A stretch of DNA of 64,000 bases, taken from assembly GCA_036346375.1 (NCBI GenBank), contig CM070520.1:50982198-51046197 (forward strand). The letters run 5' to 3'. Of the stretch, positions 45,478 to 56,829 are shown piece by piece. The notes beneath the pieces were generated by a model. It made no database searches and was not told the origin of the DNA. It saw nothing but the letters and a program-made list of their open reading frames with translations. How positions within the stretch are numbered: position 1 is the first letter of the stretch; every line of letters starts with the position of its first letter. The stretch is from Guadua angustifolia. Lineage: Eukaryota > Streptophyta > Magnoliopsida > Poales > Poaceae. Position numbers and translations under genes: made by a program.

Positions 45478-47636
45478 GTCAGGCCTCCTCTCCCCACTCG
45501 CTGACACCGGGCCCCATCTGTGGGCTCCACTCCCAGTCGCTGCCAGCCGGGCCCACGCGTCACCGCTTTCGATCAAGATCTTGGCCGGCCAAGACTCGTG
45601 GTAGCGCCTCCATGGTCTCCCTCACCGTCTTGGGCCATCTTGCTGACGTCGTGGGCCTAGTCCGTGGATTGCGCAAGATGTGATCCGATTACTATCGGCC
45701 CATTTGCAATAGTATTCCTTTTCATTTTAATTTTCGGGTTTTAATTTATTTAAAATTCAAAAATTAGATTAAAATTGCAGAAAAATTTCACAAAAATTCC
45801 CAAAAATCCCAAAAGTCTGAAAATAACCAAAAACACATATTCTTGATCACTCCAAGACGCTGAGCCAAAAAATAATCTCTATTTCGCCATATCAAGTCCA
45901 GAAAATTCCCAAAATGCCCCCGAAACCTATTCCGGCCATTTTCTCTCCTGTCCCTTTTTTCCGTTTCGTTTCTTTTGTTGTTTTTATTTGTTCATTAATG
46001 GGTTTTGCTTTTTCGCGCTAGATCCGACTTTGGAGCGACTCTTGGAGCAAATCCTGGAGCAGGAGCAGTCGTTAGAGCCGTACTAGGAGCCAGAGCAGTT
46101 CGAGACTAGACACGACGTCGACTACGTTTCGCTAGGCGAACCCTCAACTTTGCAAGGCAAGCCACACTCCTTAGACATGTTGATCCCATTATTCCGTATA
46201 ATTACTGTATATATGTAGTTATTGCATTTGTCTATAAATAGAGTAGAAATCTAAAAAAGAGCTAATTTGGAAAGACTTGACTAGTTAAAACCCACCCCCT
46301 TGTTAAAACATTGTTGATTATGCCATATTCAATTGTTAACCCTAGGTTATCATTAACGAACCACCGTAGGTTAGCTATAATAATAATCATTTCATTTTAT
46401 TTGTTACTCAAAACCCCCGAGTCTTGACTCGGGGTGCGTTTTTAAAATTTGCTACGGTTGAGGGACAGTGTTGGGTGGGCCACGGAAGGTGGATGCTGGC
46501 CCAACCCCCAATCGATGACAAGCCCAGGTGTGGTCTGGTGTGGGTACAGTGGTACCGGTGTTGTTATGTGTAATGGGCTGTCTTCGGCACGTAAGGATCA
46601 ACCCCTTGAGCAAAGTAAATAACTTTAGTCCTCTCTCAACCACAAGTTGGACCGGTCAGCTCTGTTGACCTAATCCAACTTAGCCCAGTATATTGTTTTT
46701 TCCCTTGGAATACCTACAGGTGGATTACCATTCTCAGTTGGGAGAATGGATCGCGAATTGTTTGGGGTGGAACGGAATGGCGCGGCCATTGTCGGTTCTC
46801 ATCACAGTAGGTATTCACAGTATGACCAGATCGCGTCTCCCGCCTTGGCCAGTGGGTCCTGGAGACTGTGGATCCAAGTAACCTACTGGGTAGGGGCTAA
46901 AGAGGGGAAATTCAATGAAAGGTTGTGTTAATCTCGGTCGGGCCGCATACATAAAAGTTGTATGTTCATCCGGTGGCACTAATGACCGTAGATATCTTAT
47001 GGGTAAAGTTGAGTAGCTTTGCAGAGTGAACCAAATGGCATTTGAATACGCCGTGCTTCCGGTTAATGAAGCTAGGTTAATTTAGGTGATTCCTGTAACT
47101 GAGCTCGAGTAGTTTTAAATATAAACCTGTCGTAATCTAGATTTTGTTAATAACTCAGTGGTGTTGCTGATGGTTGCTGTTGATGGTTTGTGTTTCAAAT
47201 GTAATATATAATAAAATAGATTCTAGCTCATGCATCCACTAAATGCTTAAACTAGTGCCAATCTCTTGAAACTCTGTGCATGTAATATTCAGAAATTCCG
47301 TGTGGTTTGTTGAGTACTATTGTGTACTCACCCTTGCCTCCTACCCCCCTCTTAGACTTTCAAGAAGACGACGACTACTTGGAGAGCGCCGATGGTGATA
47401 CCGTCTAGTTCTGAAGGCCTCGATCTAGTTGCTCAGGCTTTCCTGTGGTTCTTTTGTAATGTATTGGTGCTAGCTGCGCTTTTTGTAAAACTCTGGCCGT
47501 TAGGCTCTTAATTTATCTATCAAATGTTCGCTTTTGCTCTTGTGTCAGACAATGTACACTTGGTAACCTACAGCTGAATTCCTGGGTAGCTGTGAAGGTA
47601 TTTATACGCACCCCCTGAAAAGGGTGGTCCATTATA

Positions 47637-48890
47637 GGTACGACTAGTTTGAGTTTATTTTCAAAATAAAAATTTGAGGATACCATCCTAGGATACCATG
47701 TGTCATCTTTTCCATCCATCTCCATCTTCCCCCTTCTCTCTTCCCTACTCACTATCCCTACCCTCCTTCCTTTCTCTCTAACACAAAAATTTAAAATTAG
47801 AAAATTTTAACTTTGAAAATTTTAAATATGAAGTTTCAACTAAAAAAAGTCAACTTAAAATTTTCAACTCGAAAAATTTTAAATCCAAAAACTTCAACTC
47901 GGAAAGTTTCAATTTGAAAATTTTCAAATGGTTAAGTTTTAACTAGAAAATTTTCAACTCAAAAAATTCAAATCGAAAATTTTCAAATTAGAAAGCTTCA
48001 ACTCAAAAAATTTTAAATCAGAATATTTCAAATTAGAAAGTTTCAACTAGAAAAATTTTAAATCAAAATTTCTCAAATTAGAAAGTTTTAGCTAAAAAAA
48101 ATTCAGATCGAAAAGTTTCAACTTCGAAAACTTTCAATTCAAACTTTTGTTTTCGAAACTTTTAGTTCGAAAAGTTTCAATTCAAAAAACTTTTGGATCG
48201 AAAAGTTTCGATGCCAAAAATTTTCGAAAGTGGTTAAAAAATACTTCTTATTTAAAAACTTGTGGGAAAGTTTTGAAAAACAAAAACTATTTTGAGTTTA
48301 GGGGAAGAGAATTGGGAAGGAAAGTGGGATGAAGGGGATAGCGTCAAGTGTCGTGATGAGAGAGACTTTCTACTATTTAGTCTGTGGTGTTTAATTTGCT
48401 TGTAAATCGTAACCTCCAATCTGCGGTGATAAGAATGCTTTTTCCGTGGCATTAATTAATTTGTTGCGAGGAGCAAAATCTCTCTGCTTCTCTGCAGTTA
48501 CAAGGGATTGTACAAGACCTTTTTTTAGGAAAAAAAATTGGAGACTAAACATGACTACTATTACATGAAGGTGTGCATAATTCTGATTTTTTAATTAATT
48601 GTGTTTGATCGGACATAGTCCACGCTACCACGTCGATTCAGATCTTCCACATATGTCATCTAAAATCATTGTATGTTCATGGGCCAACATTTTTAGCTCT
48701 AGTAGTTTGTTCAGATTATTATGTAAAGCACAGATATGTACATGCAGGAATTCAACCGAAGCTGCAATTAACACATGATCGATGAAGTCAAAACTGATCA
48801 GAGGAAGAAACAACCACAGGATGCTGACCTCTAGTCCTCTAGCAAATTCAGAGGCCCATGTATAGTAAATCAAATTTTTTTTTGCATGTC
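47637..48890. repeat. Repeat unit C: gene-less remnant of protease flank
   Basis: Homologous to 19835-20960 and 49730-50950, including the GTACGACTAGTTTGAG start, the A/T-rich minirepeat (47783-48240) and the 3' flank. It ends in the region where units B and D continue into the protease 3' end (GGCCCATGTATAGTAAATC near 48867). No protease exon is left. Confidence 0.8.
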
Positions 48891-49191
48891 ATAGGGAGTG
48901 ACCACCGAATGTGGGTGAGGAGAGGAGAGGAGAGGGGGGGGGGGGGAGAGCAGGAGGGGTCCGGTCTCGGGTGGCTTCCACTCAGGCCGAGATGGGGAGC
49001 AAACTCACGACGTACATTCGCACTCGTTGCAATCCGACGGCACATGGTAGCTAGAGCTTAGATCAGATGGGCAGAAACACTAGGAAGGCACGATCCGATG
49101 GCTGCCGATGAAAGAGCAACGTGGCCCAACAGATGAGCTCGAACCTCACCGGGATTCGTATAGAGGGATAACTGATGTCGAAAGGATCTTT
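48891..49191. other. Spacer between units C and D
   Basis: Contains a GAGGA microsatellite and a run of 13 or more G (about 48936-48949). Nothing else recognised. Confidence 0.4.
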
Positions 49192-51091
49192 ACTGCAAAC
49201 ATTGTAAATTGCCTTTCTCGATTCATACCACGAAGTTTAGATGGGATGGTTCGGATTGCAAATTTTATCTGTGATCCGCAAGACTGCGGGTGAAAAAGAC
49301 AATACTAGATAATCTGAGAGTTAGTACCCAAAAGAACCCTAAATCGCTCCTCTTTCTCGATCTAGACCGCCCAAAGTCAATAGTACGGTTTTTGTGGTCC
49401 TAGGTTGGATCTCGATTTTTGTGCGTGATCATGCACCCTCTGGCCCACGTGGTTGTGGAACATCTCGACTCATCCATATGTGGGCCTTAGTTTCCTTAGG
49501 CCCCACCTATTAATGATCTTGACCGTAAGAACGGTTCCTTTCCCTCATCTATCATCACTGCCGCTGGTGAAGACACTTGTGGGAGCTCCGCTGCCCCTTG
49601 ACCATGTGCACCCTTCTAGCTCTTTCCTAAAGGCCACCACTCTCAACTAGAGTCATTGCTTCATTCTCCCACGGTTCGCAACTTGTCATCTCCTTGGTTC
49701 CATCAAGTAGGTTTACAATTAGGGTACGACAAGTTTGAGTTTATCCTCAAAATAAAAATTTGAGGATACCATATATCATCTTTTCCATCCACCTCCATCT
49801 TCCCCCTTCTCTCTTCCCTATTTACTACCCCTACCCTCCTTCCTTTCTCTCTAACACAAATATTTAAAATTAGAAAATTTTAACTTTGAAAGTTTTAAAT
49901 ACGAAGTTTCAACTAAAAAAGTCAACTCAAAATTTTCAACTCAAAAAATTTTAAATCCAAAAACTTCAACTCAGAAAGTTTCAATTCGAAAAATTTCAAA
50001 TTTTTAAGTTTTAACTAGAAAATTTTCAACTCAAAAAATTTCAAATAAAAAATTTTCAAATTAGAAAGCTTCAACTCAAAAAATTTTAAATTAGAATATT
50101 TCAAAATAGAAAGTTTCAACTAGAAAATTTTTAAATCGAAATTTCTCAAATTAGAAAGTTTTATCTAAAAAAAATTCAGATCGAAAAGTTTCAACTTTGA
50201 AAACTTTCAATTCAAATAACTTTTGGTTTGGAAATTTTAGTTCAAAAAGTTTCAATTAAAAAAACTTTCGGTTTGAAAAGTTTTGATGCCAAAAACTTTC
50301 GAAAGTGGTTAAAAAATACTTCTTATTTAAAAACTTGTGGGAAAATTTTGAAAGACAAAGAATATTTTAGTTTAGGGGAAGAGAATTGGGGAGGAAAGTG
50401 GGATGAAGGGGATAGCGTCAAGTGTCATGATGAGAAAGTATTTGAGGGCGACTTTATACTATTTAGTCTGTGGTGTTTAATCTGCTTGTAAATAGTAAGC
50501 TCCAATCTGCGGTGATAAGAACGCTTTTACCGTGGCATTAATTAATTTGTTGCGAGGAGCAAAATCTCTCTGCTTCTCTCCAGTTACAAGGGATTGTACA
50601 AGAACTTTTTTTAGGAAAAAAATTGGACACTAAACACGACCACTATTACATGAAGGTGTGCATAATTCTGATTTTTTAAAATTATTTGTGTTTGATCAGA
50701 CATAGTCTACGCTACCCTGTCAGTTGCAGGCTTCCACATATGTCATCTAAAATCATTCTATGTTCATGGGCCAACATTTTTAGCTTTAGTTTGTTCAGAT
50801 TATTATATAAAGCACAGATATGTCCATGCAGGAATTCAGTACCGGAAGCTGCAATTAGCACATGATCGATGAAGTCAAAACTGATCAGAGGAAGAAACAA
50901 CCACAGGATGCTGACCTCTAGTCCTGTAGCAAATTCAGAGGCCCATGTACAGCAAATCTTTTTTTGCATGTCAAAGCTAATAGAGCGTAGAGACGCACGG
51001 CGTAAATAACACGCATGGAGCAAGTTATCAGGTGAAACATCGTAAATCATCAGCTCCGTTTTATTATGATCAGGAGGAGCATACAAGTTTT
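49192..51091. repeat. Repeat unit D: 3' flank of intact protease gene
   Basis: Parallel to 19160-21114: a conserved CTGCAAACATTGTAAATTGC start, a GCCCACGTGG-containing block, the A/T-rich minirepeat (49857-50320), then the probable 3' untranslated region. A 124-codon open frame crosses the protease stop region but has no family resemblance apart from its overlap with exon 8. Confidence 0.7.
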
Positions 51092-53547
51092 CTAATATGT
51101 TGTGGCCATTCCTTTATTCTTGCTAATGAAACGTGAAGTGTTGACAAATTCATTTGTGCGCATTCGATCGCACCGTGTATAACGGACCCATCCGAGCCGC
51201 GCCCCCTCGTTGTCATATATCACAAGCTGATCCTGCATTGAAATGTCTGCAAAACGGAAGATGAGAGGAAGCCATTACAGAAAGATGGATGGTGTCCTGG
51301 TTTCAGAAACTGGACAGTGTGTGTCTGAACTTCATACCTCCAATTAAGTTCATTCCGTCCAGAGGAAGCTCCGATCCATCGAGGATGCCCAAGCACACAT
51401 TCCCGTCCTTCTGCCAAAGACATGCAACGACATGTCAGCGATTGTTCTTTCCCTCGATGATTCGTCGTTCACTGCTGGTACCCAATTGAGTTATGGAATG
51501 TTTACAGAGATAATGAGGTAGTTCTCAGGAGGGATCTCCATGGCGGCCTTGTTGGAGTCATGTTGAAAGACCAAAGACAGCGGCTTGAAAAACGTCTTGA
51601 CGTCGGCGACATGTTTGAATGGCTTTCCTCCTTTCCAGCATTCAGGTTGAGCACGATCACGCACCTGCTCAAGTTTGTCGCCGATAAAGCCTTTCACCTG
51701 CAAGATCGACACGCCATGAGTTCTGCGCTTGATGCCTGTGCTGAAATATGTGGGCATCAGAATGCTCTGTGATTTGGTAACTACCGCAGAAAGAGTTGCT
51801 TGGTATGGCTGGGCATCGAAGTAGGTGTAGGTGCTACCACTGTCAAAGACCACTTCCATTGGATTCACTGGCAGCGGATTTCTATCGAAGTAAAGTTGTG
51901 CCAGGCCAGGTGAGTAGTGATGATCTTCCCTGTAAAAACAATGTTACATAATGTGTGAAAGTGTGAAACCAAAAGAACAGATTCCTTTCAAGAAACCAAA
52001 AGAACAGAAAAGGAAAATCTCAATCATGGCCTTCTTCATGGCTTCTTTTACAGGTTATCATCACACGGTGCAAACGATGGATGGTGTGGGGATGATCAGG
52101 CACTGAAATGGACACCTACATCTAGCATCTCTGTCAAACCATCATCACAAACAATTAGCAACATGCGTGGTGCATATAAAGCAGTAGCGCCTACCTGGAT
52201 CTGCTCTGAACCATGGGGACCCAGGTCACGCCTGGGGGGGAGCTGTCAAGACCAACGAGGAGGAAGCCTCCTCCTTTGATGCTGATGCAATGGCCGATGA
52301 CATTCCTGGTGATAATCCCTTGGTTCTTCAGCTGCGAGACCAGGTCCACTGAGCCCTTCCCAAGCCCAAGGAGGCCGTCCACCGGCGATGGCTTCTGGAA
52401 GTTTGGCCCGACACCCTGATCATGCCCGCAGCTGCATGCACAAAACGGAAGAAGCGAGTTACCGTCCGTCGACAACCAAAACCGGCGGTCACTGATCATG
52501 CAAACGTCGCCGTTTGCGGCGTACCCAAAGGCGAGGAGGGGGCGGGCACCGCTCCTGAGAGAGAACTTGTCGCCGTGGATGAGCACACCTTCTGACGTTC
52601 CGTCTGCGTATGCTATTTTGTAGGCGCATTTGCCTTCTTTGGTGCACATGTTGGGTGGATTACCCAGGTCTCTGTGCAGATCAATGCAGAGCTGGTCTGT
52701 ACATGGCACCAGCTTGTCCGGTGTTGCCCGGTACATTGTTTGCATGTGTGGCACCTGCAGTGACCAAGGCAGCATGCATCAGGCAGCAGCACCACCAAAT
52801 TAACACTGGAGCAGAGCAAAGATCATGCCAAGTTTGTACGTTTTACGCCGAATCTAGGACTAGAAATGAACAAAAAAGCTGGCAACACCAAACATTGAAG
52901 GGATTTAAGATCAATGACTCCTATATATGTGAACCAGCCAAGGGAAGATCAATCGCCAATCTTGAACAGGAGAAGAGAGTCGGTTCCCTGATTCAATCGC
53001 TCACATCTAAAGCACCAATCCGTGGATTGGAGGCAGTAACAGCATTGGACATTTGACTGACATCAAACATTGCAAATTGAGGGCAGAAACTTACTATATG
53101 CTAGAAGAGTTCAACACGGTGTTATGCAATTATAAGATGGTAAGTTTGTAACAGTGAGTGCTATACTTTGTTGCAGCTTTTGCAGGGCTGGCACTGCAGC
53201 CATGTGAGGTTGCTGCCGGTGTCAATGTCCAGGAAGTAGGGATGTGGTGGGTCTCCGATGCCGATTTTAACGTAAAAGTGGCTGCAGAGGTACATAAAAA
53301 TTGTATAAAAAATCCGCACAAAAAAGTTGCAGCAAGCTGATGCAGAGGTACAGCAAAAATGACATCCTTTTGCAAAGAAATAATCGAGACACAGGATTCA
53401 GAAAATAATTAGAACTGGACAAACTTGAGAGCAGCAGGTCGCCTACCCAATCGGGTAGACGTCGCCATAGAGCTGGAGCGCTATGGGGGCCGACGACGCC
53501 ACGAGTGGGAGCAGGAGCAGGAGGCCGACGATCGGGGACCTAGCCAT
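51092..53547 (-). CDS. Aspartic protease, A1B family (nucellin/Asp1-like), intact, 8 exons
   Basis: Model: 53547-53447, 53281-53167, 52754-52525, 52431-52195, 51929-51785, 51697-51506, 51410-51338, 51246-51092; all introns GT-AG, 415 codons plus TAG. The N-terminus MARSPIVGLLLLLPLVASSA is a signal peptide, so the enzyme likely enters the secretory pathway. Catalytic Asp 54 lies in LDIDTGSNLTWLQC and Asp 257 in VVFDSGSTYTYF. Cysteines flank the first site (CQPCKSC). The GKGSVDLVSQL, GHCIS, CWKGGKPF and EIPPENYLIIS blocks are typical of the family, and the C-terminus carries LVIYDNE and LGWVRY. The prosegment is very short, as in Asp1-type members. It hydrolyses peptide bonds; the substrate is unknown. 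Introns 3 (93 nt) and 5 (87 nt) are stop-free and in frame. Confidence 0.93.
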
Positions 53548-54790
53548 GGTTTTTTGGGTGGGTGGGTGTGGGGGGGGGGGGCGACAAACTTGTCTTTGTT
53601 CTGAAACTAGCTAGCTCTCTCTGTTTCTTGGCATGGTGTAACCTGATTTAGAGGTGGGCATCTAGGCGAAGTTGCGATGCCGAACCGTGAAAGCGCGAAG
53701 GAATCGAAGGGCCGTCTGGGAAAGGGGAGGGGCTGGAAAAAGAGAGTCATGTGAGTGGCCAAGAGCCAGCTAGGCGGCTAGCTAGTGGCCTCCTATGACT
53801 TATTTGCGAGATCGTTTGTACCCTGCATTATCTAGTGCTGTGCTGATGTTTGCTTGCATGACTGAATTGAGCATGCCAGAGAAAGGTTGGTCTGCCTTTT
53901 GTGTACTTTCTGATGGGGAATCAGTTGATGCTAATTATAATTCCACTCATGCGACTGGGATATGTCATGCATGCATGCCGGCCATTTTTTAACCATAAAA
54001 GAACATCATGAATCATGACTTTTTTTAGGGGTATCATGAGTGATGACTGTGTGGCATCCATGCACTAAACACAGGTTTCTGAAGGAAACTTATTCATTAG
54101 TAGTAAAATCTGAGCTCCAGAAGGCACCGAGAGCTATTAATTGCCTTGCCGTCTTTCTGTTGACAAAAACGTAGGTACCAACACTAGCTTCTGAGGGCAA
54201 TTCCAATGGGATGACTAGGATAGTTTCCATAGCATTAATTAGGTTGCCATGTAAGCAAAATAGTGATGTGGAGGTAGAGTTAATGATGGAAGAGAAGGAA
54301 ACCATTTCTCATGCAGGAAACCATTTCTACACAAGTACCAAGAAAGGGGAAAAGGGGATTGGGTGAGAAAATAAGAGAAAAGAGAAGATTGGATGAGAGT
54401 TTATTTTGAAGAAACTATCTATTGGGAGTATAGTTTCTACATGTAGTGTCTAGATGACATAGAAGTTATAGAAACTATATGCATTGGGACTGCCCTGATA
54501 CAAACTCCCTATTGCAAATTTTGAGAAAATTTAGTTGTTGCAGTCTAGATAATTCAGCACTCCATTCTGGTTACTACACCGCTCATTGTACATAACTACA
54601 TAATTAATAGCGTTTTAGTTCACATCAAGCACTACACTGAGTACAATGCTTCCTGTCCTCATGAACACTAGTCATGCAGGATTTCCGCCCTGCATAGGCA
54701 AGCTTCAGAGATGACCCAATTATGCATTGAAAACTTAAAAGTTTGTTCAACCGGTCAATTTTTTTGTGCCGTTGACGGAGCTGATAGTTT
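53548..54790. other. Upstream region of intact protease gene
   Basis: Homologous to the upstream region of copy 1 up to 54790, minus two blocks present there. It contains poly-G near 53569, CTAGCTAGCT with a CTCTCTCT tract (53608-53622) that could lie in a 5' leader, and a Tourist-like MITE. No clear TATA box was found. Confidence 0.45.
54195..54495. mobile_element. Tourist-like MITE upstream of intact protease
   Basis: 301 bp with termini GGGCAATTCCAATG and CATTGGGACTGCCC as imperfect inverted repeats and the 3 bp duplication TGA (54192-54194 and 54496-54498). The empty site is at about 29440 (CTTCTGATACAAAC), upstream of copy 1. Confidence 0.85.
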
Positions 54791-55575
54791 CCAAGGAAAC
54801 GAAACTCCAGAAAATGGAAAACGAATGCTTGAATTTAGGTGTGGTTATTTGCTGGTTTTGTCTGTCAGGTCTAGTGCAAGGGGTTTCAGACTTTCAGTTC
54901 AGGTCACCAGTTTGCTCGTGTGATTTACAATATGATGTAATAGTCTCTCTGCGTGGTCCCTCACGTGACCTGAAGCCAGTTTTTTTATGCATCCTAAGTA
55001 CATCTTGTATTCCCATGTCAATATTTTGCTACAGATAGTTAACCTGGGTCATCAGCACAAGTACACAGTGAGTGTGCGTGCAGTGCTCTCTGCAGAAAAG
55101 TTTGTGCCTACTGTGCTTGCTACTTACTAGCTTGGATGACAAGAAGATTAGTGCGCTTTAGTTGTTCTTTCAGATGGGAGTGTGTTCGTGCGACTTGGAG
55201 ATGCCACATAGTTACCACCTTTGGGCCATGACTGCATCAAAGACTAGCAGAGTTCCGTGAAGCGATGGAAGCAGTTTTGCTCTACACAGGATTTTACTAG
55301 CTAACTTGAAGCTCAGACCAGCCATTGCATCGCCGAGCTTTTCATTGGCAAGTGCTTAGAGGTACAGCAAATCATCAGATGAAGCATTTGTCATCTTCGT
55401 TGGGTTACGGCAACAAGACTGACCAGTATTTGGAGTGCACCTGAGTAGACAAGATCACTCAGAAGCAATTCTCCACGACGCGATCGAGGAGAGCTGCTGC
55501 TCCCGTGTCAGGATTCTGAAGATGGGGACTGAAGATGGAGACCTAAGGGACTTGGGGAGAAGTTTATTTCAGTTA
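54791..55575. other. Unassigned spacer
   Basis: No homologous partner in the window. Short open frames only. 55379-55445 encodes MKHLSSSLGYGNKTDQYLEC before a stop, which might be a tail exon, but no support was found. Confidence 0.3.
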
Positions 55576-55809
55576 AGGTGTGTTTGGTTGCTTGTACCAA
55601 GTAGTATATATATGAGATGATTCAAAAAAAAATAGTCATCAATATGTTTGGTTACTTGAATGAAACCATCCCGTCATGAACAGTATGATACAAATTTGAC
55701 GAATATTCTCTATAGATGCTGAATCATTTCATTCACTCAAAATAATAGAACCAAATAGTAAAGGACTATCCCATCCTATTCAATTTCATCTCACCAACCA
55801 AACATACCC
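55576..55809. mobile_element. Tourist-like (PIF/Harbinger) MITE
   Basis: Termini AGGTGTGTTTGGTT and AACCAAACATACCC, with TTA duplications (55573-55575 and 55810-55812). AT-rich interior. Confidence 0.8.
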
Positions 55810-55812
55810 TTA

Positions 55813-56208
55813 GCGAACGGTGTGGATTGCCTGATACCCTTTGGATAAGTTCAATCACAAGACTGATTAAAGGGGATCGTGCGGCTGAGAAGATTCAAAA
55901 ATTCCCAGTATTTACTAGTCACCGTTTACCCTCCTATTTTGTTACCGCTGATCATCATTTCTTGTCTTTTGACTAGCTGTAAAAGAACTGAGAGCAGAGT
56001 ATAAATACTCCTCCCGTAATGCGAAAAACCTAATACAAGTTTTGCTTGTTACTTCCCCCAATTGATTTTCACACATTTTTCCGTTCCATTTTTTTTGCTA
56101 TTTTCGTCAGATTTCAACCTCTTTTAGTCCCAGCGATTTTGGGGGTCTGACAACCCGGCCCGGCGCCGCCATCAACCGCGGACCAGCGGGATCCCCCACT
56201 ATCCTAGG
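55813..56208. other. Unassigned spacer
   Basis: No coding frame or repeat recognised. GC content rises after about 56150. Confidence 0.3.
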
Positions 56209-56599
56209 CAGAGGCGGAGCCAGGCCTCGGGCCACTCCGGCCTAGACCTAGCCCAAAAAATCCGTACAAGTTCTCTTAAAAATTTATAAAAATTTAAAAA
56301 TTGGTCCAATAACCTTTGAGTCAGCCCGAGGCTTAGGCTTAGGGTGTATTTGGTACTTGGTAGAGCTCCAGTTCCACCGGATCCATGGATCCGGTGGAGC
56401 TAGGTATTACTAGCTCCACCAGATTCGTGAAGCTGGAACTACGAGTACATTAAGAGTGTTTAGATGGATCATTTTGTTTACATTTTAAACTAAACATATA
56501 AACTTAATTCACTTTATTTTAGTCTACAAGTTTCAGATCTTAGGTAAAGGTAGAATCTGAAGCTCTACCAAACAGACCCTTAGGCTGGCTTCGCCCCAG
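56209..56599. mobile_element. Probable hAT MITE remnant with nested Tourist-like MITE
   Basis: Starts CAGAGGCGGAGCCAGGC and ends near GCTGGCTTCGCCCCAG, comparable to the hAT termini at 26327-26976. No 8 bp duplication was found, so the right end is uncertain. Confidence 0.4.
56342..56579. mobile_element. Tourist-like MITE with internal palindromes
   Basis: Termini GGGTGTATTTGGTA and TACCAAACAGACCC, with TTA duplications (56339-56341 and 56580-56582). It contains a perfect 26 bp palindrome (56373-56398) and an overlapping 11 bp inverted repeat (56393-56403 with 56410-56420). Confidence 0.8.
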
Positions 56600-56829
56600 G
56601 CGCGCGTGGACGACGGAAAGAGGCGACTCGGGAGCAGCCTCATGGCGGCAGCCGCTGGAGGAGACGGCCATCTCCCGTTGGTGGGCGTGGTGGATCTGGA
56701 CCGTGCAGGCTTGATCCGACGGATCCCGCAATGCTAACCGCTCCGCCGGTGAATCAAACAGTAACTAGCCAAATGGCACTTGCGATAGCACGAGGCATGG
56801 TTACCAGTTTGTATCTCACTAGGAAATTT

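Larger units (their letters stand above)
33103..47636 (+). repeat. Chromovirus 3' LTR, split by a SIRE-type element
   Basis: LTR halves are 33103-34150 and 45483-47636, about 3.2 kb in all, matching the solo LTR at 21189-24294 in reverse complement. The outer end has decayed to ATTATA where the other copy has the reverse complement of TGTGAC. It is followed by repeat unit C. The 5' part of this element is not in the window. Confidence 0.85.

Noticed and set aside
52191..52775. Single 194-codon protease ORF as one exon
   Set aside because: It runs through intron 3. GT-AG removal of 52432-52524 restores the family consensus, and a clear acceptor precedes 52754.
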